Shown piece after piece: positions 43,016-50,927 of a stretch of 64,000 nt of DNA. Positions within the stretch are counted from its first letter, which is position 1, and every line of letters starts with the position of its first letter. The stretch is from Wujia chipingensis (GTDB lineage Bacteria; Bacillota; Clostridia; Lachnospirales; Lachnospiraceae): contig NZ_CP060632.1 of the NCBI RefSeq assembly GCF_014337155.1, forward strand, positions 937,001 through 1,001,000. Reading direction: 5' to 3'. A program made the position numbers and the translations under genes. Under the pieces are notes generated by a model, which had not been told where the DNA came from, ran no database searches, and was given only the letters and a program-made list of their open reading frames with translations.

Positions 43016-43459
43016 ATGAAAACAGGAAAAGTTAAGTGGTTCAACGATGCAAAAGGTTATGGATTTATCACAGATGAAGTAGGAAGTGATGTATTTGTGC
43101 ATTACTCCAACATTACTACGGAAGGTCGGAAGTCTTTAAATCAGAATGACATTGTGGAATTTGAAATTGGAGAAGACACAACCGGTAGGACACAAGCGGT
43201 AAATGTCAAGAGAATTTCTAATAATAAGAAATACAATGACATGACACAAGCTGAATTAACAGAAGAATTTGTCAATATTATAAAACAGAATTATGAGAAT
43301 GGAATATGTTTATTAGATTCTAATTATGAACTGATACAATTTGATCAAATGTTAGAGTTAGAGAAAGATATTATTAAAATTGATGATGCAATTAGCATTG
43401 TGCGTAATTTAAAGAGAATGCCAAATTTAAAAGAATATTGTAAAGGTATGACTCAATAA
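43016..43459 (+). CDS. Cold-shock-domain protein with extra C-terminal domain
   Basis: 147 residues. Residues 1-66 are a complete cold-shock domain with both RNA-binding motifs (KGYGFI and VFVHYS). Residues 70-147 are an added helical domain ([28 protein letters not shown]...[10 protein letters not shown]) absent from ordinary Csp proteins, which end at about 66. An RNA chaperone with an interaction module is inferred, and the long upstream leader suggests RNA-level control. Confidence 0.8.
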   Translation: MKTGKVKWFNDAKGYGFITDEVGSDVFVHYSNITTEGRKSLNQNDIVEFEIGEDTTGRTQAVNVKRISNNKKYNDMTQAELTEEFVNIIKQNYENGICLLDSNYELIQFDQMLELEKDIIKIDDAISIVRNLKRMPNLKEYCKGMTQ

Positions 43460-43704
43460 TCAAATCAGTAAAATCAATCTCCGAGTGGAGAATATATTAT
43501 TAACAGAGATATACTTACGGTGAGAGTAGCAAGTCTGCCAATGAATGAGATTGGTTACTATGTTATCTAATGTAGATGCGTATAAATCCCCTTTTATTAA
43601 AACAATTATCAGTGAAGATACTGATTACTTATATAGTACGGATAGACAGGCGCATTACCTTTATGGTGGTGTGCCTAAATTAAATTGAAAGAGAGGTGAA
43701 AAAA

Positions 43705-43992
43705 ATGATTCAGATTGACAATAAATTCGACGTAGGTCAGGAAGTACATTTGGTGGGGCGTAAATGTTATATAAACGGCAAGAAGAAAAGATTCAAATGG
43801 GTTGTGAAATCAAAGAAAGACAAGCCATTGAAAGTATTGTGCATTTTCTATATGCACAAATTGTATGGTGAAGATGAACTATGCTATAACATCGAAAATC
43901 ATGGAAAAGTAAAGGAAAATCGGATGTTTACAGATTATGAATCGGCAAAGCAGCAGTGTGATAGATGGAACGAAGAAGGATATGGGATTTAA
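43705..43992 (+). CDS. Small basic protein, unknown
   Basis: 95 residues from ATG 43705 (AGAGAGGTG ahead; GTG 43696 also in frame). A beta-rich start (FDVGQEVHLVGRKCYINGKKKRFKWVV) suggests a small SH3-like fold with a basic loop; the end is helical. Not recognised. Confidence 0.55.
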   Translation: MIQIDNKFDVGQEVHLVGRKCYINGKKKRFKWVVKSKKDKPLKVLCIFYMHKLYGEDELCYNIENHGKVKENRMFTDYESAKQQCDRWNEEGYGI

Positions 43993-44009
43993 GATTGGAG
44001 GAATGAATT

Positions 44010-45233
44010 ATTAGCAAAATTACAGTAGTAGATTCCCTTATGGGATCAGGAAAAACCAGTTGGAGCATCCAACATATTAACAGAGAGAAGTTTGATAATT
44101 TTCTCTATATAACACCATTTTTAGATGAGGTAGAACGTATTATTGAAAATACGGATAGGGAATTTAAGCAACCGATAAATAAGGGAAATGGTAAATTAGG
44201 AGCAATCAATGAGATGTTAGCTTGTCAAGACGATATAGCTTCAACACATGAGCTGTTCAAACACCTTGATGAAGAAAGCCGGGAAAATATCAAAAAGGGT
44301 CACTATACATTGATCTTGGATGAGGTCTTAAATGTTGTTGAACCATATGATAATATTCGAAATGATGATATGAAACTACTGAAAGATAGTGGTTGTGTAA
44401 CAGTGGATGAAGATGGTTTTGTTGTATGGAATAAAGAAAAGTTGAATTATGATACAAAATATAATGACATAAAAATACTTGCGGACAACAGAAGCCTTAT
44501 ATATATTAATCAAAAATTACTTTTATGGAGATATCCACCTGAAATATTTGAATTATTTGATAAGGTGTATATACTTACATATTTGTTTGAAGCAAGCATT
44601 TTGAAAAATTATTTTAACTTGTATAAAATTGATTATGAGCAAAAGAGTATTTCGGAAAATGATGGACAGTATGAGCTTACGAACTATTACATTCCAGATA
44701 CATCAGTTTTCTTAGATAAGATTAATATTTATGATGGTAAACTGAATGATAATATATATCAAAAAATCAATGGTCTATCGGTCACTTGGTTTAAGGCAAG
44801 AATAAATCAAGATGGTATCAAACAAATCAAAAAGAATCTATATAACTATTTTTCCAATATTGTCAATGCAAAATCGGATAACATTATGTGGACTACATTT
44901 AAAGACTATAAAGCAAAGCTGAAGGGCAAGGGGTATTCAAGTCAATTTGTGAGTTATAATTGCCGTTCAACGAATAAATATGCAGACACATACAATTTGG
45001 CATATTGCGTAAATGTATATTTGCATCCGGGGATAACTCAATTTTTCCTGCAAAGAGGAATTAGCATAAATGAAGATTTATATGGGTTATCAGAAATGAT
45101 TCAGTGGATATGGAGAAGTAGAATCCGAAAAGGGGAATCCATTAATATTTATATCCCAAGTATGCGAATGAGAAATTTGCTGATTGATTGGATGAATATG
45201 AATTTGCAATATCAGCATAAGAAGGTAAGTTAG
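44010..45233 (+). CDS. SF2-helicase-like / P-loop ATPase
   Basis: About 408 residues. The coding sense begins before the first ATG: ISKITVVDSLMGSGKTSWSI contains the strand and the Walker A loop, whereas ATG 44040 would begin inside the loop. GGAGGA (43997-44002) is 7 bases before ATT 44010, so ATT is the likely start. Walker B is YTLILDEVLNVV. The end has WIWRSRIRKGESINIYIPSMRMRNLL, reminiscent of motif VI with arginine fingers (Q-x-x-R-x-R). Likely the element's replication or origin-melting ATPase. Similar to phage DEAD-like helicases. Confidence 0.6.
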   Translation: MSKITVVDSLMGSGKTSWSIQHINREKFDNFLYITPFLDEVERIIENTDREFKQPINKGNGKLGAINEMLACQDDIASTHELFKHLDEESRENIKKGHYTLILDEVLNVVEPYDNIRNDDMKLLKDSGCVTVDEDGFVVWNKEKLNYDTKYNDIKILADNRSLIYINQKLLLWRYPPEIFELFDKVYILTYLFEASILKNYFNLYKIDYEQKSISENDGQYELTNYYIPDTSVFLDKINIYDGKLNDNIYQKINGLSVTWFKARINQDGIKQIKKNLYNYFSNIVNAKSDNIMWTTFKDYKAKLKGKGYSSQFVSYNCRSTNKYADTYNLAYCVNVYLHPGITQFFLQRGISINEDLYGLSEMIQWIWRSRIRKGESINIYIPSMRMRNLLIDWMNMNLQYQHKKVS

Positions 45234-45281
45234 GAAGTTGACCTTCCTAAAATCAAGAAAGAATGTAGTAAAATCAAGGCT

Positions 45282-45580
45282 TTACGGGGTGCCACCGTTA
45301 AAAGAGAATATGTAATAAAGAGAGATGATTTTCGCTTTGTTGGACTGGCATATTGCGAGCTGTGCGAAGCAATTGACAGGACACACAAGCGAAAAAGGCG
45401 GACAGATTAGATTGACGCCCTCCGGGGCGGCAAGATAAGCTGGCTGACTAACAGGGTGTGGGATGTTCCCACTAATATATCCTACTTTCTTTGAAACCAT
45501 CCTTTTCTACTAAGCTACACAACGCAATCAAAGATTGCGGTTCCGCTAAGTGAAAAGCCTGCGCCAAAGAAAGTAGCAAA
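45282..45580. other. GC-richer structured non-coding locus
   Basis: Hairpins: ACGG / CCGT (about 45284-45298), CGCCC / GGGCG (45416-45429), GTGGGA / TCCCAC (45458-45472) and CGCAATC / GATTGCG (45523-45539); then CAAAGAAAGTAGCAAAGAAA with an inverse CTTTCTTTG near 45485. Base composition stands out from the AT-rich element. No ribosome site or credible frame. Candidate origin of replication or transfer, or a structured RNA. Confidence 0.5.
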
Positions 45581-45599
45581 GAAAGCGCAATTAAGATAA

Positions 45600-45836
45600 T
45601 TATTCGTTTAGGTGATCAGTACAAATTTGACAACAATCATATCCAAATTCAGCATCACACCAGCGTAAATCATGATCACAGTATACCCGTAAAAAGTCCC
45701 CCTTTTCATAATCTTTTTCTTGATTTACATTGGATGGATTAACCCAATATTTTCGTGCAAAGGGGCAATTGCTTAAATCGTTCCAATCTGTTACCACGGG
45801 ATAATGCTCGTCAAAATCTAAATTATGACCATTCAT
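45600..45836 (-). CDS. Small cysteine-containing protein, unknown
   Basis: 78 residues on the minus strand with AAGGAGGTGG ahead of the ATG. Cysteines cluster at the end (CDHDLRWCDAEFGYDCCQICTDH), possibly metal binding. Acidic overall. Not recognised. Confidence 0.55.
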   Translation of the reverse strand: MNGHNLDFDEHYPVVTDWNDLSNCPFARKYWVNPSNVNQEKDYEKGDFLRVYCDHDLRWCDAEFGYDCCQICTDHLNE

Positions 45837-45886
45837 AATTCCACCTCCTTCTTTTATAAAAAGTATAACATATCTGTCAAGAATGG

Positions 45887-46227
45887 ATGCTTGATATTCA
45901 GCTTGGTAGACGTAACTTATCTCCTATTCAGAGAATTGCCGGAGCTGAAAAGTATCGTTCATTGTATGAAAAGCAAGCTAGAGAAAATTTAAAACAAGCT
46001 AGTGGTGGAGATAGACGTTCAGAAAGATTTGAACAAAATCAAGGTTTACCAAATTTGTAAAGGTCGAAAATCGTATTGATACAACAAAAAAACTAGCTCA
46101 AGTTGCAGGTGTTGGAAAAGAAACACATCGCATGGGTGCAAAAGTTCTCAACTCCAATAATGAAAAATTAAAAAATGAAGTATTATCAGGCGCCCCTGAT
46201 GAAACAGACTTTCAAATTAGGTCATAA
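45887..46227 (+). pseudogene. Decayed ParB-like partition gene fragment
   Basis: Two frames complement each other. 45887-46060 gives LDIQLGRRNLSPIQRIAGAEKYRSLYEKQARENLK and stops; 46063-46227, in another frame, gives VENRIDTTKKLAQVAGVGKETHRMGAKVLNS. Joined, this matches the DNA-binding part of plasmid ParB-like proteins (RNLTPAQR...YEEKARENL...VDTRKELADIAGVGERTY). The N-terminal ParB domain and the tail are missing, and a frameshift lies near 46061. Confidence 0.7.
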
Positions 46228-46241
46228 ATGTACATTGAAAA

Positions 46242-46270
46242 TTGAATATTGGCGGTTGTTGTGGTATTCT
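46242..46270 (+). promoter_or_regulatory. Promoter of the SEC-C/YkgJ-like gene
   Basis: TTGAAT 46242-46247, 17-base spacer, TATTCT 46265-46270. Confidence 0.65.
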
Positions 46271-46302
46271 TAATCTAAGATATACAATATGGAGGATTTT
46301 TA

Positions 46303-47034
46303 ATGGAACGTAACGATAGATGCTTCTGTGGAAGCGGAATCAAATATAAAAAATGTCATTACAGAATTAATGGTGAAAGTAAATTAGCAAATATATATAG
46401 AGCATATAATGAGTACAATAATGCTTGTATTCAAAAAGGAATATGTAATAATTGTAGAAAGGGATGTTCACAATGTTGCAATGACTATTTCTTTATTTCT
46501 GAAAGTGAATTTCTACAAATATTGGAAGAATTAATATATAGAAAAATAAATATAAATGATTATATTAGTAAAGCAAAGGCGGTTAAAAAGCATATTGAAA
46601 AAGTTCATCCAGAAATAATAAAGAAACTTAACGAATTTATGCCGAAATCAGTAGATAATATAGATGAATCTTTTTTTAAAGATTCAATTAATCCCCCTGA
46701 TTTACCAGCATGTATTTTTTTAGATAATAATAAGTGCAGTATTTATAATGTACGCCCATCTATATGCAGGGGATATGGGATAACAGAAGAATGTAGAATT
46801 ATAAAGAATAAAAAATATGATTTTGAAGAAAAATATAAAATGTATAACGAAGCAAGTATTATTTCTCATAGTGGAGATACAACGAAAGCAATATTAAAAA
46901 GAACCTATCCGTTATTTTATTGGTTTGCTTATTTCTTGGATGATTCATGGTATAATTTTACAATGGAAAAGCTTAGAAGAATTAGAGATGACAAAAATGA
47001 TGCTTATTATGATTTTACAAGGAAATTGCAATGA
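46303..47034 (+). CDS. SEC-C motif plus YkgJ-type metal-cluster protein
   Basis: 243 residues. The N-terminus NDRCFCGSGIKYKKCH is a SEC-C zinc motif. At about residues 47-60 CNNCRKGCSQCC, with CIFLDNNKCSIYNVRPSICRGYG further on, is the YkgJ/FliB-like cysteine cluster, thought to bind iron-sulfur or zinc. The gene has its own promoter and terminator, so it is a separate cargo unit. Function unknown. Confidence 0.75.
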   Translation: MERNDRCFCGSGIKYKKCHYRINGESKLANIYRAYNEYNNACIQKGICNNCRKGCSQCCNDYFFISESEFLQILEELIYRKININDYISKAKAVKKHIEKVHPEIIKKLNEFMPKSVDNIDESFFKDSINPPDLPACIFLDNNKCSIYNVRPSICRGYGITEECRIIKNKKYDFEEKYKMYNEASIISHSGDTTKAILKRTYPLFYWFAYFLDDSWYNFTMEKLRRIRDDKNDAYYDFTRKLQ

Positions 47035-47062
47035 CATAATAGATATATGAATTTATATAATG

Positions 47063-47101
47063 AATACCAACCGTCAATATTCGATGGTTGGTATTTTTTT
47101 A
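47063..47101 (+). terminator. Terminator
   Basis: Stem AATACCAACC / GGTTGGTATT then TTTTTTT. Confidence 0.9.
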
Positions 47102-47200
47102 TGCAAAATTAGAAATCAGATGGAGAATATTATATATAGAAGGATATATTTAAGAAAGGCGGTAGAGTATTATAGGACACGTTAAAGCAGGAAGGGTAAG

Positions 47201-47470
47201 GTGAGTTCAATAACAAATATAACAAAAATAAAATATATTCGGATATTGGATAAGGTATATACGGTCACGGATATATCTATGTCTGATATGACAATTACAG
47301 CAATGGAACAGGAAGTTGCATTGTGTAATGTGCCGGGCGATGAAGTGTTTGACTTTTTGGAACTGGACGAATTTCAAATTAAGATATGTAGCCGAAGACA
47401 ACCGGCACAGATTATCAATTTAGCAGAATGGAAGCAAAATAAAGCCAAAGAAATCGTGATTTCAAGTTAG
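47201..47470 (+). CDS. Small unknown protein upstream of the polymerase gene
   Basis: 89 residues from GTG 47201 (GGAAGGG ahead). Text: IKYIRILDKVYTVTDISMSDMTITAMEQEVALCNVPGDEVFDFLELDEFQIKICS, a small beta-rich fold. Same strand as the polymerase gene, 171 bases ahead of it. Not recognised. Confidence 0.55.
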   Translation: MSSITNITKIKYIRILDKVYTVTDISMSDMTITAMEQEVALCNVPGDEVFDFLELDEFQIKICSRRQPAQIINLAEWKQNKAKEIVISS

Positions 47471-47641
47471 CTTAGATTGATTGTATATAAAGGGTTAAAA
47501 TGCACGAAAAGGCATATAAAATTCATTTTTATATCAGGGGTACACATTTATATACCGGCTATCAAAAAATTCAAAATAGGTCTAAATATCGTCTGTTTTC
47601 CCTAATAAATAGAGTATGAAAATATAGCAGAGTGGAGGTTG

Positions 47642-50458
47642 ATGAAAATACAAAATACAGAGAGAAAAATGATCAAGGTGCGGAGTGTTCAAGCGGCGAG
47701 TGTTTATAGAGTAGCCAATGGATATAAGTTCTTATCAAAAGATAAATCAAACGAGGAAGATAAAGATGAATATGTTGATTCGTTCATTGATTATAAAACA
47801 GCAGTTATTAATGAGAGCATTTTTTCAGAGTATGCCAGAATGCATGGTGTAACAGTAAATAAAAAAGATTGTAGTCTTGATTTTATTCTAATGAAGTTTG
47901 AATATGGCGTTGATAAGGATAGTTCAGATGAGAAGAATATTAAACCGGCAATGGATGCTGATTCACTTAGGAAATATTTCTATGAAAACGATGCAACAAT
48001 TACATGGAAAACAATTGATAAGAAAACAGAAAAAGAAATTGTAGGTATGCGGAAAACTATAACATATAGAATGTTATATAGAAATCCGGGTAAAGCAAAA
48101 AAGGGTGAATGTATTTTTATCAGGAAAAAATTATATAACCATATGATTAAATATCTTACGATGGGTTTGTATAAGAGAATCCCCAATATGAAGGGTGCCA
48201 AGATTGTAGAACTATCAGCATATGCTCCTTTGATAACCGCAACAGCGATAGACTATATTCATATTCCGCTTGATAATATGCTGGTTGTTAAGGATGAATC
48301 TGTTGCATGTAAGAAAACGGCATGTGTTGTAAATGCTGTTTCTAAGAAAAGACAAGTGAAGGATTTTAAGGCATTTGAACCGACATTAAATCAATATGGA
48401 TTTACTACATATAAAAGGACACAAGAGAAAAATCCAGACTTGACATATATTAAAAGATCGAAACAGATATTTGAAGATTATGGGATAGATATAAGTCGAT
48501 GCCCTATGAAGGAAGTAGATTATACAGATGGAAAGAAACATAATAAATGTGTAGTAGAGAAAAAGAAAGAATGGGAAATCTCTAATATTTTATGGGATGG
48601 TATGGGGTTGATAGATTCATCAATTTTCCCGGCAGATATGAACGGATTTATTTATTGCAGAAGTCACTTTTTCAAAAGCTGTCTGTTCAAAGGTAATCTT
48701 CAACAATATTTCCAAGACTATTATAAAGATGAATATGAGAATGCCTATATTGATGATGGAATAGACCTGTTTGGACGCAAGATGAAGATATCAGATATAA
48801 AGGTTATTGTCACGGATAATTCTTTGAAATGGTTAAAGTTTACTGAATATATGAGTAAATCAGGTTCTGTTGAAAATGGATTTCGGTATTACAAATCATT
48901 CATGGAACGAGATGGGGAGATTTTTCAGATTGTAAAAACTGCACATGCTAGTAAGTATGGTGATTTACAGAGAAGTTCATTCCAGATGAATAATACATTA
49001 CTTACATTAGATAGAGAAAAATTGAAATCTATTGCGAAAACAAGCATTGATTATTGCAATGCATTAAAACAGGACGATGAAGCATTTCTGAATTATCTTA
49101 GAATAACCGGCTCTGCTTATTACAGTATCAATAATGTATTGATTGACTTATATAATTGGAATGATCAATTTCGGTATACCCAATATTTCAAGAAGAAGCG
49201 GAGAGAAATAATCAGCAAATTAAAGCGTGAGAGATTGCAGTTAGGTAAGCTGTTTCAAAATGGAGACAACCTTACAATATGCGGAAATCCAATTGCATTG
49301 TTGAAAAAAGTTACGGGGCAGGATTTTATAAATGAGGGATGCTTTGAAACTTATGATGATAGAATACAATGTTATACAAGGCGGTTTGCCGAAGGAGATA
49401 GAATTGCCGGGTTTCGGAATCCGCATAATTCGCCCAACAATATTGTGTATTTAGAAAATGTGTATCCGAAAGAATTGGTGAAGTATTTCCCTGATCTTGG
49501 GCGAGAAATCATTGTTATAAATGGCATTGGAACAGATGTACAAGATCGGCTTAATTCACAGGACTTGGATAGTGATACATTGTATGCTACAAATCAGCCG
49601 GATATAGCGGAACTTGCGAGAAAAGCATATGTGGAGTACCCCACAATCATAAATAATATTCCACGTGCTGCGAAAAGTGATTATTATAAAGAGATGGAAT
49701 CATATGCAAAAATGGATAATCAAATTGCAAAGGCACAGGCAGATACCGGGGTATCGAGTAATATTGCGCAATTAGCCCTTAGCTATTGGTTTGATGGAGG
49801 ATGCAATGATACGGAATTGGAGGATATATTTATCATTTGTTCTGTATTGGCACAATGTAGTATTGATAGTGCGAAGCGGAATTTTGATGTTACTGTTGCA
49901 GGAGAACTAACGAGACTACAAGGATTAGCATGTATGAATCCTGATCCAAGGTACCCGCGGTTTTATGCGGAGTTGCAGAAACTAAAGGATAAGCATAAAA
50001 AAGGGAAGAAAAAGAATATTGATGATAATGATGTTCGATTTTATGATTGCCCGATGGATATTCTATATCAGATAATTGGCGAAGAGATTGTAGACATGCG
50101 TACACGTGGTTGTCAAAAAGTAAAGACAGTTAGAGATGTGGAGTTATTAGCTGATCTATCGGAAGATAAAATAAGAAACAAAAGGCAATCGAAGGTAATT
50201 ATTGATGCGGTTGAGAAGTATAAGAATGCAGTATCTAAGCTAGATAAAAACGATGAAGCATATTCAAATAACAAAGGCATGGCATTTGATGCATGTATGG
50301 AAGAATTGTCTGGAAGAAAAATTAATATGGCGACTATGCAATATCTGGTACGATATGCAATTAATAATGAAAGTATAAGGGATAGTCTGTTGGTTGTTTT
50401 ACATGATAAAGATATGGAACTTTTCTTAGAAATGTTCAAAAAGTCACCCGAAAGTTGA
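47642..50458 (+). CDS. Single-chain RNA polymerase of the RdRP-like two-barrel superfamily
   Basis: 938 residues from ATG 47642 (GTGGAGG ahead). Four blocks occur in the order seen in RNA-interference RdRPs and YonO-like polymerases: W-D319-G-M-G-L-I; R340...K345...F-K350-G; G-F-R592-N-P-H-N-S-P; and D641-L-D643-S-D645 followed by TLYAT. In the known family the last motif (DxDGD) binds catalytic magnesium and the first block plus the lysines form the other barrel. Here S replaces G. It has no similarity to beta/beta-prime subunits in length or domains. It probably transcribes element genes or copies RNA. A terminator follows, then a small HTH gene and the tape-measure gene. Confidence 0.72.
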   Translation: MKIQNTERKMIKVRSVQAASVYRVANGYKFLSKDKSNEEDKDEYVDSFIDYKTAVINESIFSEYARMHGVTVNKKDCSLDFILMKFEYGVDKDSSDEKNIKPAMDADSLRKYFYENDATITWKTIDKKTEKEIVGMRKTITYRMLYRNPGKAKKGECIFIRKKLYNHMIKYLTMGLYKRIPNMKGAKIVELSAYAPLITATAIDYIHIPLDNMLVVKDESVACKKTACVVNAVSKKRQVKDFKAFEPTLNQYGFTTYKRTQEKNPDLTYIKRSKQIFEDYGIDISRCPMKEVDYTDGKKHNKCVVEKKKEWEISNILWDGMGLIDSSIFPADMNGFIYCRSHFFKSCLFKGNLQQYFQDYYKDEYENAYIDDGIDLFGRKMKISDIKVIVTDNSLKWLKFTEYMSKSGSVENGFRYYKSFMERDGEIFQIVKTAHASKYGDLQRSSFQMNNTLLTLDREKLKSIAKTSIDYCNALKQDDEAFLNYLRITGSAYYSINNVLIDLYNWNDQFRYTQYFKKKRREIISKLKRERLQLGKLFQNGDNLTICGNPIALLKKVTGQDFINEGCFETYDDRIQCYTRRFAEGDRIAGFRNPHNSPNNIVYLENVYPKELVKYFPDLGREIIVINGIGTDVQDRLNSQDLDSDTLYATNQPDIAELARKAYVEYPTIINNIPRAAKSDYYKEMESYAKMDNQIAKAQADTGVSSNIAQLALSYWFDGGCNDTELEDIFIICSVLAQCSIDSAKRNFDVTVAGELTRLQGLACMNPDPRYPRFYAELQKLKDKHKKGKKKNIDDNDVRFYDCPMDILYQIIGEEIVDMRTRGCQKVKTVRDVELLADLSEDKIRNKRQSKVIIDAVEKYKNAVSKLDKNDEAYSNNKGMAFDACMEELSGRKINMATMQYLVRYAINNESIRDSLLVVLHDKDMELFLEMFKKSPES

Positions 50459-50627
50459 CATTTCCCAAGAAAAACAAGGGTTTTCATTTATTTCCCTATG
50501 GAGAGACAGATTTATTTCTTTTTTGGAGATAAGTTTGTTTCCCTTATGGAGAAGCGAAAAGACCGTAAGCTGAGTAGTTTCTTCATAAAATGAGCAAGCC
50601 AACTAGCCACGCCTGGCAATTTACTTA

Positions 50628-50652
50628 GGGCAGTAAAAATACTGCCTTTTTG
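50628..50652 (+). terminator. Terminator after polymerase gene
   Basis: GGCAGTA / TACTGCC with a 4-base loop, then TTTTTGTTT. The stretch 50459-50627 before it carries TTTCCCTATGGAGA and TTTCCCTTATGGAGA, a near-repeat of unknown role. Confidence 0.8.
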
Positions 50653-50687
50653 TTTGCAAGAAATGTTTATAGGAAGGAGGAATGAGA

Positions 50688-50864
50688 GTGACACAAGAAG
50701 AATTAAGAAATCTCTATAAAGAACGTCTGAAAAGAGAGAAACAGACATATATTTCGGAAATGATCAATATTAGTCCGAGTATTTTATCTAAATTCAAAAC
50801 AGGAAAATTCGATTTATACCCTAATCTGTTTGAGAGATTAAAGGATTATCTTACAAATTCTTAA
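50688..50864 (+). CDS. Small HTH-like protein
   Basis: 58 residues from GTG 50688, chosen because AGGAAGGAGG ends 7 bases earlier; ATG 50682 is too close. Text: LYKERLKREKQTYISEMINISPSILSKFKTGKFDLYPNLFERLKDYL, a minimal XRE-like HTH (S-x-S-I-L-S-K-F). Lies between polymerase and tape-measure genes and may regulate the latter. Confidence 0.6.
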   Translation: MTQEELRNLYKERLKREKQTYISEMINISPSILSKFKTGKFDLYPNLFERLKDYLTNS

Positions 50865-50927
50865 AGTCTATTTTCATGGCATATCTGCCACATTTAACCG
50901 ATTAAAATTAACATAAGGAGGAACACA

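Noticed and set aside
47642-50458. Reverse transcriptase or primase
   Set aside because: No YxDD motif and no TOPRIM-like order; the D-L-D-S-D motif together with the D-G-x-G block fits the two-barrel polymerase better.
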